A stretch of 64,000 bases of DNA, from positions 1 to 64,000 of the forward strand of contig CAJYUW010000017.1 of the NCBI GenBank assembly GCA_913778205.1. The letters run 5' to 3'. This document shows positions 56,207 to 64,000 of this stretch, in pieces. The stretch's first letter is position 1; every line of letters begins with the position of its first letter. The position numbers and the translations under genes were made by a program. Source of the DNA: an uncultured Curtobacterium sp. Lineage in GTDB: Bacteria > Actinomycetota > Actinomycetes > Actinomycetales > Microbacteriaceae. Under the pieces are notes generated by a model. It had not been told where the DNA came from. It did no database searches and saw only the letters and a list, made by a program, of their open reading frames with translations.

Positions 56207-56924
56207 ATGACGCGAGTGGCAGTGGTGACCGGTGGTTCGGCTGGACTCGGACGGGCGACGGTGCGCGAGCTCGCCGCCCGGGGATGGGACGTCGCGGTGC
56301 TCGCCCGCGGGCGGGACGGCGTCGACGCCGCGGTCGCCGAGGTCGCCGAGGTCGCCGAGGTCGAGGCTGCGGGCCGCCGGGGACTCGCGGTGCTCGCGGA
56401 CGTCTCCGACCGCGAGGCCGTCGAGGCCGCCGCGGACCGGGTCGAGGCCGAGCTCGGCCCGATCGACCTCTGGGTGAACGACGTCATGGTGGGCGTCTTC
56501 GGGCGCTTCCTCGACACCGATCCGGACGACTTCACAGCCCGTCGCCCCGATCTACCAGCCCGAGGTCGGCGCACGGGCCATCGCGACCACCGCCGAACGG
56601 CCGCGACGCCGTACCTGGGTGGGTGAGTCGACGGTGTACACGATCCTCGGCAACCGGGTCAGCGCGCGGTTCGCGGACTGGTACGCGGCCAAGACCCTCG
56701 TGTCGGGTCAACAGGCGCCGCGGAAGGACGGGGCGTCGCTCGGGGTCAACCTGTACGAGCCGATCCCCGGCGACCACGGCGCGCACGGGGTGTTCGACGA
56801 CTCGGCGCACGCCTGGTCGCCGCAGACGTGGTGGGTCGAGCACCGACGACTCGGCAACGACGTCATCGGCGCCGCGCTCGGCGTCGCCGGCGCGATCGCC
56901 CTCGGGGCCGGGCGCCGACGGTGA
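56207..56924 (+). pseudogene. Short-chain dehydrogenase with internal deletion/frameshift
   Basis: N-part MTRVAVVTGGSAGLGRATVRELAARGWDVAVLARG...IDLWVNDVMVGVFGRFLDTDPDDF then frame change to VAPIYQPEVGARAIATTAERPRRRTWVGESTVYTILGNRVSARFADWYAAKTLVSGQQAP; the catalytic S-YxxxK segment is missing. Confidence 0.85.
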
Positions 56925-57238
56925 GCGCGGCCGAGGTGCTCCGACTCGCGGCGGCGGCCGGGCACGTGGTCCGGCTCGTCGGTCGGCGCGGGACCCCGGT
57001 GCTCGATGGTGTGCTCGTGGTCCGGCAGACCGTGCAGGCCGCGCTGGTCACCCGCGCCGGCTCGGCCGACGCGCACACCGCCAGCGCCGTCGTGGACCTG
57101 CTGCACGGCGCGTCGATGGTGCCGGTCGTGCTCCTCGGCGGTCGGCTCCGCGGGTTCGCGGCGGTGCAGCTGCTCCTCGCGACCGTGCTCGCCGGGTCCG
57201 AGGTCGCGGCGGCCGGACGGGGACGCCACCGGCGCTGA
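56921..57238 (+). CDS. Hypothetical protein
   Basis: MSAAEVLRLAAAAGHVVRLVGRRGTPVLDGVLVVRQTVQAALVTRAGSADAHTASAVVDLLHG...; GTG start overlapping the SDR remnant end. Confidence 0.55.
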   Translation: MSAAEVLRLAAAAGHVVRLVGRRGTPVLDGVLVVRQTVQAALVTRAGSADAHTASAVVDLLHGASMVPVVLLGGRLRGFAAVQLLLATVLAGSEVAAAGRGRHRR

Positions 57239-57251
57239 CCGGTGGTCCGCG

Positions 57252-57980
57252 TCAGGCGAGGTGCGCGCGGAAGCTGCGGAGTGCCTCCAGGCGGTCTGCG
57301 TCCAGACCGGACCGCTCGACGAAACGGTCCACGTCGAAGCCGTCGACCACGGCGCGGAACGCGCCCTCGACGGTCGTGCCGTGCGCTGCGCAGAGCGCCT
57401 CGATCCGGTGCTCGGGGTCGGGCGCCCCGCGGGACCCGGCGAGCGCGGGCGCGGTCTCGACGCTCAGCAGGTAGTCGTCGACGATGCCCTCCGGCGCGGC
57501 TCCGGCGATCGACAGCAGTGCGAGGGCGACGATCCCGGTGCGGTCGCGTCCGGCCGCGCAGTGGAGGAGCACCCCGCCCGGGGGCGCGTCGGCGATCGCG
57601 GCGAGCGCGGCCGCCGTGCGCTCGGGCAGTGCCGCGAGGTGTGCGCCGTAGTAGAGCGGCGTGCAGACCAGACCGGTCTCCCAGTACGGCTCCCAGAACG
57701 CGGGCGCGTCGTCGCGGCCGTCGTGGTCCACCTCGATCGTGGTCAGCCACCCGGGCCGCGTGCCGGTGTCCGCCGCACGCTCCGCCGGGGCGCGGAGGTC
57801 GACGACGGTCCGGACCCCCGCGGCGTGGAGCGACCGCCAGCCGTCCGCGCGCACCCGGTCGACGGACTCCGAGCGGAAGACGCGCCAGCGTGGTGTCGTG
57901 CCGCCGCCGCGGAGTGGCACCCCTCCGAGGTCCCGGGCGTTGTGCAGGCCGTCGACGTGGAGCGTGCGACCGTCAGACAC
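57252..57980 (-). CDS. Tyrosine-protein phosphatase
   Basis: VDGLHNARDLGGVPLRGGGTTPRWRVFRSESVD...GGVLLHCAAGRDRTGIVALALLSIAG (HCAAGRDRTG active site). Confidence 0.93.
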   Translation of the reverse strand: MSDGRTLHVDGLHNARDLGGVPLRGGGTTPRWRVFRSESVDRVRADGWRSLHAAGVRTVVDLRAPAERAADTGTRPGWLTTIEVDHDGRDDAPAFWEPYWETGLVCTPLYYGAHLAALPERTAAALAAIADAPPGGVLLHCAAGRDRTGIVALALLSIAGAAPEGIVDDYLLSVETAPALAGSRGAPDPEHRIEALCAAHGTTVEGAFRAVVDGFDVDRFVERSGLDADRLEALRSFRAHLA

Positions 57981-60900
57981 GGAGCTCCTGGAAGTCGGGG
58001 TCGAGGTCCCCGAACCGGTGCGCGGTGATCGACACGGACTGCTCGCGCAGGAACGGGAGCATCTCGATGACACCCGACTCGACCACCGGAGCGTCGTGGA
58101 TCGCGGTGTCGATGCTGACGCCGAGGGCTTCCTCGAGAGCGAGGGGGTCCCCGCCGAGGAGGCGGATCCGGCTGCCGGGCCCGCCGAAGGCGGTCTGCCG
58201 CGGGCGGTCGTCGGACTGCGCGAGCACCTGGTCGAGGGCGTCCTGCGGCTCGTCGTCGGGGTCGCTCCACCGCTGGTCGAACAGGGCTCCGGAGGCGGCG
58301 CGTGCGAGGAACTCGTCGTCGCTCTCGACGAGGTGGTCGACGACGTCGAGGGGCGACCGGGCGGACGCGAGCAACTGCGTGAGCGGCCCGGGCAGCGGAC
58401 GGGCGGTGCTCAGCATGAGGTGGGCGCGAGCGGCGGTGGCGGCGGCGAGCACCCGGACCAGGTCGCCGGTCGCGGAGTCCTCGGCGTGCCGGACGATGAC
58501 CGACTGCGGGCGGAAGCGGAGCACGTTCCGCTGCACCAGGAGTCCGGAGTCGTCGTGCGACCGCCCGTACAGGGTCTCCCGGGCGCGGACGTCGCTCAAC
58601 GCACCGGCGCGCACCTGGTCGAACTCCTCGAAGGACAGTCCGCTGCGGGCCGACTCGATCAGCGCCGTCACACGCGACGGGAGCCCGTGGAGCTGGATGC
58701 TCCTGTGCACCTGCCGCTCGGTGCGCTCCCACCGGCCGAGGGTCGCCACGAACAGCGGACCGCCGGCACTGGTGCCGGAGCCCACCGACGAGCGCTTCCA
58801 CCCGCCGAGCGGATGCCGGCCGACGACGACGCTCGTGGTGTCGCGGTTGACGAACAGGTTGCCGGCCTGTACGGTCGCGAGCCAGTCCGCGACCTCGTCG
58901 ACGTCGAGGGAGTGGATCCCCGCGGCGAGGCCGTGGCCGGTGCCGTTCTGGATCGCGACGGCCTGCTCGAGCGTCTCGACGCGCATGATGCCGAGCACCG
59001 GGCCGGCGTGCTCGGACTGGTGGAACTCGCTGCCGGGACGCACGCCGTCGCGGATCCCGGGCGACCACAGCCGGCCGGTGTCGTCGAGCGGCGCCGGTTG
59101 CACGAGCCAGGACTCCCCCGGACCGAGCTCGGTCAGCCCGCTGCGCAGCGTGCCCGTCGGCTCGGCGATCAGCGGGCCCACACGAGCGCCGGGGTCGTGC
59201 GGCCACGCGACCCGGAGTGTGCGGGTCGCGTCCACGAGCATCTGTCGGAAGCGGTCGCTCTCGCCGACCGAACCGACCAGGACGACGAGCGACGCCGCGG
59301 AGCGCCGCTGCCCGGCGTGCCCGAACGCGGACCGCACGACGTCCTGCACGGCGAGGTCGAGGTCGGCGCTCGGGGTGACGACGATCGCGTTCGTGCCCCC
59401 GGTCGCCGCCGTGAGCGGGAGTCCTGCGCGCCACCAGCGGAAGGAGCGGGCGGTGTCGGCGGACCCGGTCAGCAGGACGCGGTCGACCGCGGGGTGCGCG
59501 ACGAGTTCACGGCCGAGAGCGTCGGCGTCGAGGTCGACGAGCTGCAGGAGCGAGTGCGGCACCCCGGCGTCCCAGAGGACGTCGGCGAGGAGTGCCCCGC
59601 TCCGCCTGGCCTCGGGCGCCGGCTTGAGCACGACTCCGCTCCCGGCGGCGAGCGCGGCGAGCACCCCGCCGGCGGCGACCGCGACGGGGGACCGCCACGA
59701 GGGGACCACGACGGTGAGCCGGGGCGGGACGAAGCGGGCTCCGTCGCCGTCGAGGGCGGCGAGCCGTCGGGCGCTCTCCGCGGAGTGGTGCGCGGCGTCG
59801 ACGGCGGCGGTGACCTCGGCGTCGGCCTCGGGGAGGGTCGTGCCGGTCTCGGCGATCGTCACCTCGATGAGGTCGGCGCGGCGGGTCTCGAGCTCGTGCC
59901 CGATGAGGTCGAGCAGTTCGGCGCGGTCGGTCGGGTCCTGCCGACCCCAGTTCACGCCGGCCTGGGCCGTCCGCGCGACGATGCGCTCGAGGGTCGACCG
60001 GTCGACGACCTTCGCACCGCGGATCGTCTGTGCGCCGAGCTGCGACCGCGGCACCCGACGGAGCACGTCGAGCGCCCACGACCGGTTCGCGGCGATCGAC
60101 GGGTCGGTGTCCGGGGCGTTCCGGAAGCCGTCCCGGTGCTCGGGCTCGCCGAGCGGGCGGCGGCGGTCCTGCGTGCGGTGCGTCGTGGGGACCGGCTCGT
60201 CGAGCGCGGCCACGGACGCCAGGTACCGGCCGTGCTCGCGGGCGAAGACGCTGGCGTCGCGGTCGATGTCGGACGCGCCGGCGACGAAGTGCTCCGGGTT
60301 CGCGGACTCCTGGAGGCGTCGGGCGAGGTAGGGGATCGCGGCGTCGAACTCGTCCGGGTGGACGACCGGCGCGCTGAGCAGGATGCGTCCGACGTCGGCA
60401 CGCACCGCTTCGGCGTGCGTGGACGCCATGCCGAGCAGCATCTGGACCTCGACCGCGTCGGTGACCCCACGACGCTGGGCGAGGACCCACGCGGTGGCGA
60501 GGTCGAAGAGGTTGTGCCCGGCGACGCCGATCCGCACGGCGTCGGTGCGCTCGGGAACGAGGGCGGCGTCGAGCATCCGCAGGTAGGCCGTGTCCGTCTC
60601 GCGCTTGCTGCCCCACGTGGCGAGCGGCCACCCGTGCAGGATCGCGTCGACACGCTCCGCGGCGAGGTCCGCGCCCTTGACGAGCCGCACCGTGACGGGT
60701 GCCCCGCCGCGGGCCCGGCGGGCCTGCGCCCAGGAGGTCAGCCGGTCGAGGGCGCCCGCGGCGTCGGGCAGGTAGGCCTGGAGCACGATGCCGGCCTCGA
60801 GGCCGCGGAACTCGTCACGGTCGAGCAGCGTCGTGAACACGGCGAGGGTGGCGTCGAGGTCGCGGTGCTCCCCGGCGTCGAGCGTGACGGACTTCGCGGG

Positions 60901-61548
60901 GCGCCCGTCGGCCAGCGGCGCCGCGGCGAGGCGGTAGAGCGGGAGGAGGCGGTCGACCGCGTGCTCGACGGTCTGGTCGAACGCCCACGCCGAGGGCTGC
61001 GGCACGACGGCACGCAGCGCGATCGAGACCTGGTCGACGTCGTCCCGCGCGAGGAGGTCCATCGCCCGCTGCAGACGACGGTCGCTCCCGGCGGTCCCGA
61101 GCACGGCTTCGCCGAGGGGGTTCACGTCGAGGCGGACGCCGTCGCCGCGCACCTTCGCCAACGCCGACCCGAGCTTCGCCGGGGCGGCGTCGATGACGAG
61201 GTGCCCGGTCATGCGCCGGAGGATCCGACGCGCCGTCGGGACCACGGCCCACGGCGCCATCGCCGCGACGCCGCCGCCGAACGTGACCGCCCCGCGCAGG
61301 TACCAGGCGAGGAACTCCGGGACGTCCTGGCTGATCCGTTCGAGGTTGCGGGCCGCGACCCTGGGGTCCTCCGGACGGACCACGCGGTCGACGAACCCGC
61401 GCGTGAAGTCGAGGCCCTGCTCGTCGCGGAGCACCTCCGCGAGACGCGCGGCGCCCGGGTCCGGCTTCGTCCCCGCCGATGCCGCCAGCCAGCGGCGCAC
61501 GAGGGCGACGGCGTCGTCGGTGCAGTCGGCGATGCTGGGGCTCGGCAT
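57973..61548 (-). CDS. putA: Bifunctional proline dehydrogenase / L-glutamate gamma-semialdehyde dehydrogenase
   Basis: PRODH domain (TVRLVKGADLAAERV; YLRMLDAALVP) plus ALDH-like domain (AVAAGGVLAALAAGSGVVLKPAPEA; GGTNAIVVTPSADLD; PLGGWKRSSVG). Confidence 0.93.
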   Translation of the reverse strand: MPSPSIADCTDDAVALVRRWLAASAGTKPDPGAARLAEVLRDEQGLDFTRGFVDRVVRPEDPRVAARNLERISQDVPEFLAWYLRGAVTFGGGVAAMAPWAVVPTARRILRRMTGHLVIDAAPAKLGSALAKVRGDGVRLDVNPLGEAVLGTAGSDRRLQRAMDLLARDDVDQVSIALRAVVPQPSAWAFDQTVEHAVDRLLPLYRLAAAPLADGRPAKSVTLDAGEHRDLDATLAVFTTLLDRDEFRGLEAGIVLQAYLPDAAGALDRLTSWAQARRARGGAPVTVRLVKGADLAAERVDAILHGWPLATWGSKRETDTAYLRMLDAALVPERTDAVRIGVAGHNLFDLATAWVLAQRRGVTDAVEVQMLLGMASTHAEAVRADVGRILLSAPVVHPDEFDAAIPYLARRLQESANPEHFVAGASDIDRDASVFAREHGRYLASVAALDEPVPTTHRTQDRRRPLGEPEHRDGFRNAPDTDPSIAANRSWALDVLRRVPRSQLGAQTIRGAKVVDRSTLERIVARTAQAGVNWGRQDPTDRAELLDLIGHELETRRADLIEVTIAETGTTLPEADAEVTAAVDAAHHSAESARRLAALDGDGARFVPPRLTVVVPSWRSPVAVAAGGVLAALAAGSGVVLKPAPEARRSGALLADVLWDAGVPHSLLQLVDLDADALGRELVAHPAVDRVLLTGSADTARSFRWWRAGLPLTAATGGTNAIVVTPSADLDLAVQDVVRSAFGHAGQRRSAASLVVLVGSVGESDRFRQMLVDATRTLRVAWPHDPGARVGPLIAEPTGTLRSGLTELGPGESWLVQPAPLDDTGRLWSPGIRDGVRPGSEFHQSEHAGPVLGIMRVETLEQAVAIQNGTGHGLAAGIHSLDVDEVADWLATVQAGNLFVNRDTTSVVVGRHPLGGWKRSSVGSGTSAGGPLFVATLGRWERTERQVHRSIQLHGLPSRVTALIESARSGLSFEEFDQVRAGALSDVRARETLYGRSHDDSGLLVQRNVLRFRPQSVIVRHAEDSATGDLVRVLAAATAARAHLMLSTARPLPGPLTQLLASARSPLDVVDHLVESDDEFLARAASGALFDQRWSDPDDEPQDALDQVLAQSDDRPRQTAFGGPGSRIRLLGGDPLALEEALGVSIDTAIHDAPVVESGVIEMLPFLREQSVSITAHRFGDLDPDFQELRV

Positions 61549-61666
61549 GCCCTCGATCGTATGCCGCCGCACCGACGCTCCCCCTGAGCACGCCGAGCGT
61601 GGCCGACCGCCCTCCGGACGGACGGGACCGGCGTCGCTCCGGGCCGCCGTCGATACGCTGGCGGGC

Positions 61667-62203
61667 ATGGTGGCGCACGAGGACGAGGGACACGACTGGG
61701 TCACGTGGGACACCTACCACGACGCCTGGCGGCGGCTGGACCGGGCGCTCGACCACGCCGTCCAGCAGGGCGCGGGCATCTCGATCCCGGAGTTCGAGAT
61801 CCTCATCGGGCTGCACCGCGACCCGGACCACCGGCTGCGCGTGCGTGACATCGCGGCGGGCATCGGCTGGGAGAAGTCCCGCGTCAGTCACCAGGTGACC
61901 CGGATGGTCGCGCGCGGCCTCGTGCAGCGTGCCGACTGCCCGACCGACGGCCGCGGGAGCTGGGTGTCGATGACGGCGGACGGACGGCGCGCCGTCCTCT
62001 CCGGCATCCGCGCGCACACGCGGGCGCTGGAGGACCTGTTCTGGAGGCCCGTGGGGACCGACGCGGACACGCTGCGCTCCGTCAGCGCGCGCGTCGACAC
62101 CGCGATCGGCCCGGTGGACGTCGACGGCGCGGAGCGCGGCGAGCGGCCAGCGGACCCCGTGGCGCGGCCAGTGGACCGCGGACGGCCCGCGGACCGCGAC
62201 TAG
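61667..62203 (+). CDS. MarR-family transcriptional regulator
   Basis: ISIPEFEILIGLHRDPDHRLRVRDIAAGIGWEKSRVSHQVTRMVARGLVQRADCPTDGRGSWVSMTADGRR; divergent from putA. Confidence 0.93.
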   Translation: MVAHEDEGHDWVTWDTYHDAWRRLDRALDHAVQQGAGISIPEFEILIGLHRDPDHRLRVRDIAAGIGWEKSRVSHQVTRMVARGLVQRADCPTDGRGSWVSMTADGRRAVLSGIRAHTRALEDLFWRPVGTDADTLRSVSARVDTAIGPVDVDGAERGERPADPVARPVDRGRPADRD

Positions 62204-62238
62204 CCGGCGGACCGCGACGAGCCGGCGGACCGCGACGA
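62185..62238. repeat. 18-bp tandem repeat (3 units) spanning the convergent stop codons
   Basis: gcccgcggaccgcgacta / gccggcggaccgcgacga / gccggcggaccgcgacga. Confidence 0.92.
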
Positions 62239-62928
62239 GAGGGCGACGTCCGCGAGCACACGGTCGTCGCCACGGAGCCGGACCTGCACGCTCGCGATGT
62301 CGTCGCGGGGCACGGTCGTCGAGGCCGACAGCCCGCGGGCGTCCTCCCCGGCCGCCGACCACGACGCCACGGTCTCGGTCGCGCCGTCGTCCCGCACGAC
62401 GACGAGGTCGTACGCCACCGACCCGTCCGCCGCCCAGGACCTCCCGCCGTACGAGCAGCCCCAGTCGAACCGCGTGCCCCACGGTTCGCCGCTGACGGCC
62501 AGCTCCACGTCGAGGCCCCGGTCACCGACGAGCGAGTAGCGGTCCGCTGCCGACGCGGCCCGCACCGGCCCGGGGTCGACCCGGGCGGAGCCCACCGCGA
62601 GTCCGCCGAGCACGGCCGCGAGGACGGCGGCGGCCGCGGTGGCGGTGACCCACACCCGACGGCTGCGCCGGCGGCGCCGGACGCGGTGCGCGACGGACGC
62701 GAGGGTGCCCTCGGAGCCGGTGACGGGCCTCCCGTCCGGTTCCGCGATCTCGACCGCCTGGTCGGCCGGCAGCCGGGACAGCAGCCCGGGCAGTCCGACC
62801 AGCTCGGCGACCGCGCCCGCGCAGCGGTCGCACGTCTCGAGGTGGCGCTCGTACTCGAGCCGCTCGTCCGCCGGCAGCGAGCCGAGCACGTAGGCGGCGT
62901 CCCACTCGGCGTAGCGGTCGTCGCTCAT
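62200..62928 (-). CDS. Anti-sigma factor (zinc-finger/RskA-like)
   Basis: MSDDRYAEWDAAYVLGSLPADERLEYERHLETCDRCAGAVAELVGLPGLLSRLP; single TM VWVTATAAAAVLAAVLGGLAVG. Confidence 0.9.
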   Translation of the reverse strand: MSDDRYAEWDAAYVLGSLPADERLEYERHLETCDRCAGAVAELVGLPGLLSRLPADQAVEIAEPDGRPVTGSEGTLASVAHRVRRRRRSRRVWVTATAAAAVLAAVLGGLAVGSARVDPGPVRAASAADRYSLVGDRGLDVELAVSGEPWGTRFDWGCSYGGRSWAADGSVAYDLVVVRDDGATETVASWSAAGEDARGLSASTTVPRDDIASVQVRLRGDDRVLADVALSSRSAGSSRSAG

Positions 62929-63437
62929 CGGGTCACTCCTCGTTCCTGCAGTGCGAGCCGGAGGGCGCGCAGGCCGTAGTGCAGCCGCGACTTCACGGTG
63001 CCCTCGGGGATCTCGTGCCGACGCGCGATCTCGGGCACCGTGTGGCCGAGCCAGTACGCGTCCACCACCACCCGGCGGTGCTCGGGGCTGAGGGACGCGA
63101 GGGCGTCCGCGACCACGATCCGGTCGAGGACGGCGTCGGTCCGGTCGGCCTCCGCCCGGTCGACGGGCTGCTCCGTGCCGTGCTCGCGTCGGTTGCGCGC
63201 CGACCGGGCGTCGTCGACGACGAGGTTCCTGGCGACCGTGAACAGCCACGCCCGCACGCTGTCCGACGGCCGCTCCAGCACGGCCGGACGTTGCCACGCC
63301 CGCACCATGGTCTCCTGCACGACGTCGTCGACCGCGTGGCCGTCCCGCGTGAGGTGCCGGACGTAGCGGGTGAGGGCGTCGCCGTGCTCGCGGTGCAGCG
63401 TCGCGAGCAGCTCGTCGGTACCCCTCCCCGTGACCAT
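62925..63437 (-). CDS. ECF-type RNA polymerase sigma factor
   Basis: DELLATLHREHGDALTRYVRHLTRDGHAVDDVVQETMVRAWQRP...LSPEHRRVVVDAYWLGHTVPEIARRHEIPEGTVKSRLHYGLRALR. Confidence 0.95.
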   Translation of the reverse strand: MVTGRGTDELLATLHREHGDALTRYVRHLTRDGHAVDDVVQETMVRAWQRPAVLERPSDSVRAWLFTVARNLVVDDARSARNRREHGTEQPVDRAEADRTDAVLDRIVVADALASLSPEHRRVVVDAYWLGHTVPEIARRHEIPEGTVKSRLHYGLRALRLALQERGVTR

Positions 63438-64000
63438 CACCGCTCCAGGTCGAGGGAGAACTCGACGGAACCCTCCGGGTCCACGGTGACGAAGCCGAGC
63501 GACGGGGCCTCGACGCCGTAGTCCTCGAACGTGATCGGGATGCTGCCGGCGACCTGCACGGTGCCGTCCTTCCCGACCGCGACCTGGGCGTCGGCGGTGA
63601 CGGGCTTCTGGACGCCGTGGAGGTCCATCGTGCCGGTCAGGGTGACGTCCTGGGTGGAGCCGTCGAGGGCGCCGGACACGTCGACGGGCTCCGTCAGCGT
63701 GAACGTGGCCGTGGGGTGCTGGTCGGTCTGCAGTGCGGTGTTGCGGAAGTACTCGTCGCGGGCGGCCTCGGGGGTGCTGATCTTCGCCACCTGCACCGTC
63801 ACGGTCGCCTTCGTGAGGGACCCGCCGCTGACCTCGGCGGTGCCCTCGACGTCCTTCGTGCGTCCGACCACGTTCACATCCTGGCCCTGCAGCTCCTCGT
63901 GCACCCGGTAGCCCGCGAACGAGTCGCCCGTCGACTTCCACGTGCCGTCTGCCTCGGCCGCGGAGAGCGTGCCCGCACCCGACGGCTCCGCGCTGAGCGA
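63437..64000 (-). CDS. YceI family protein (partial, continues beyond the right edge)
   Basis: WKSTGDSFAGYRVHEELQGQDVNVVGRTKDVEGTAEVSGGSLTKATVTVQVAKISTPEAARDEYFRNTALQTDQHPTATFTLTEPV... Confidence 0.88.
   Translation of the reverse strand, partial: SLSAEPSGAGTLSAAEADGTWKSTGDSFAGYRVHEELQGQDVNVVGRTKDVEGTAEVSGGSLTKATVTVQVAKISTPEAARDEYFRNTALQTDQHPTATFTLTEPVDVSGALDGSTQDVTLTGTMDLHGVQKPVTADAQVAVGKDGTVQVAGSIPITFEDYGVEAPSLGFVTVDPEGSVEFSLDLER

Noticed and set aside
57661-61587. 1308-aa plus-strand ORF
   Set aside because: Antisense shadow of putA.

Overview
High-GC actinobacterial chromosomal window, most like Microbacteriaceae (Curtobacterium-type gene content; taxonomy is inference). It is mostly ordinary chromosome: radA, cspA, clpC, an NAD kinase, a primary-like sigma factor, lysS, the ftsH-folP-folB-folK block, hpt, tilS, ppa, two coiled-coil peptidoglycan hydrolases, four tRNAs, rocD/ddaH with an Lrp-type regulator, putA, and an ECF sigma/anti-sigma pair with YceI. 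The most interesting parts are: (1) a PucR - 3x DUF917 - hydantoinase/oxoprolinase - NCS1 permease cluster (1.9-10.1 kb), probably for catabolism of a hydantoin-like or thiohydantoin-like compound; (2) an FtsX-type permease/ABC ATPase next to a small secreted I36-like protein and a decayed tandem copy, in locally AT-richer DNA (12.8-17.0 kb); (3) a translationally coupled XRE-like - ImmA/IrrE protease - MAB_1171c-like membrane protein - alpha/beta hydrolase operon (23.1-26.1 kb); (4) a convincing 6C-type structured small RNA (26.1-26.2 kb, minus strand); (5) a family of intergenic palindromes built on CGGACGGGAGGC[A/G]CGG, plus an unrelated perfect 62-bp palindrome; (6) decayed genes (a DUF3800 C-terminal remnant and an internally deleted SDR). 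Coordinates come from the supplied ORF track plus start-codon adjustments made by reading the sequence. No database search was run.
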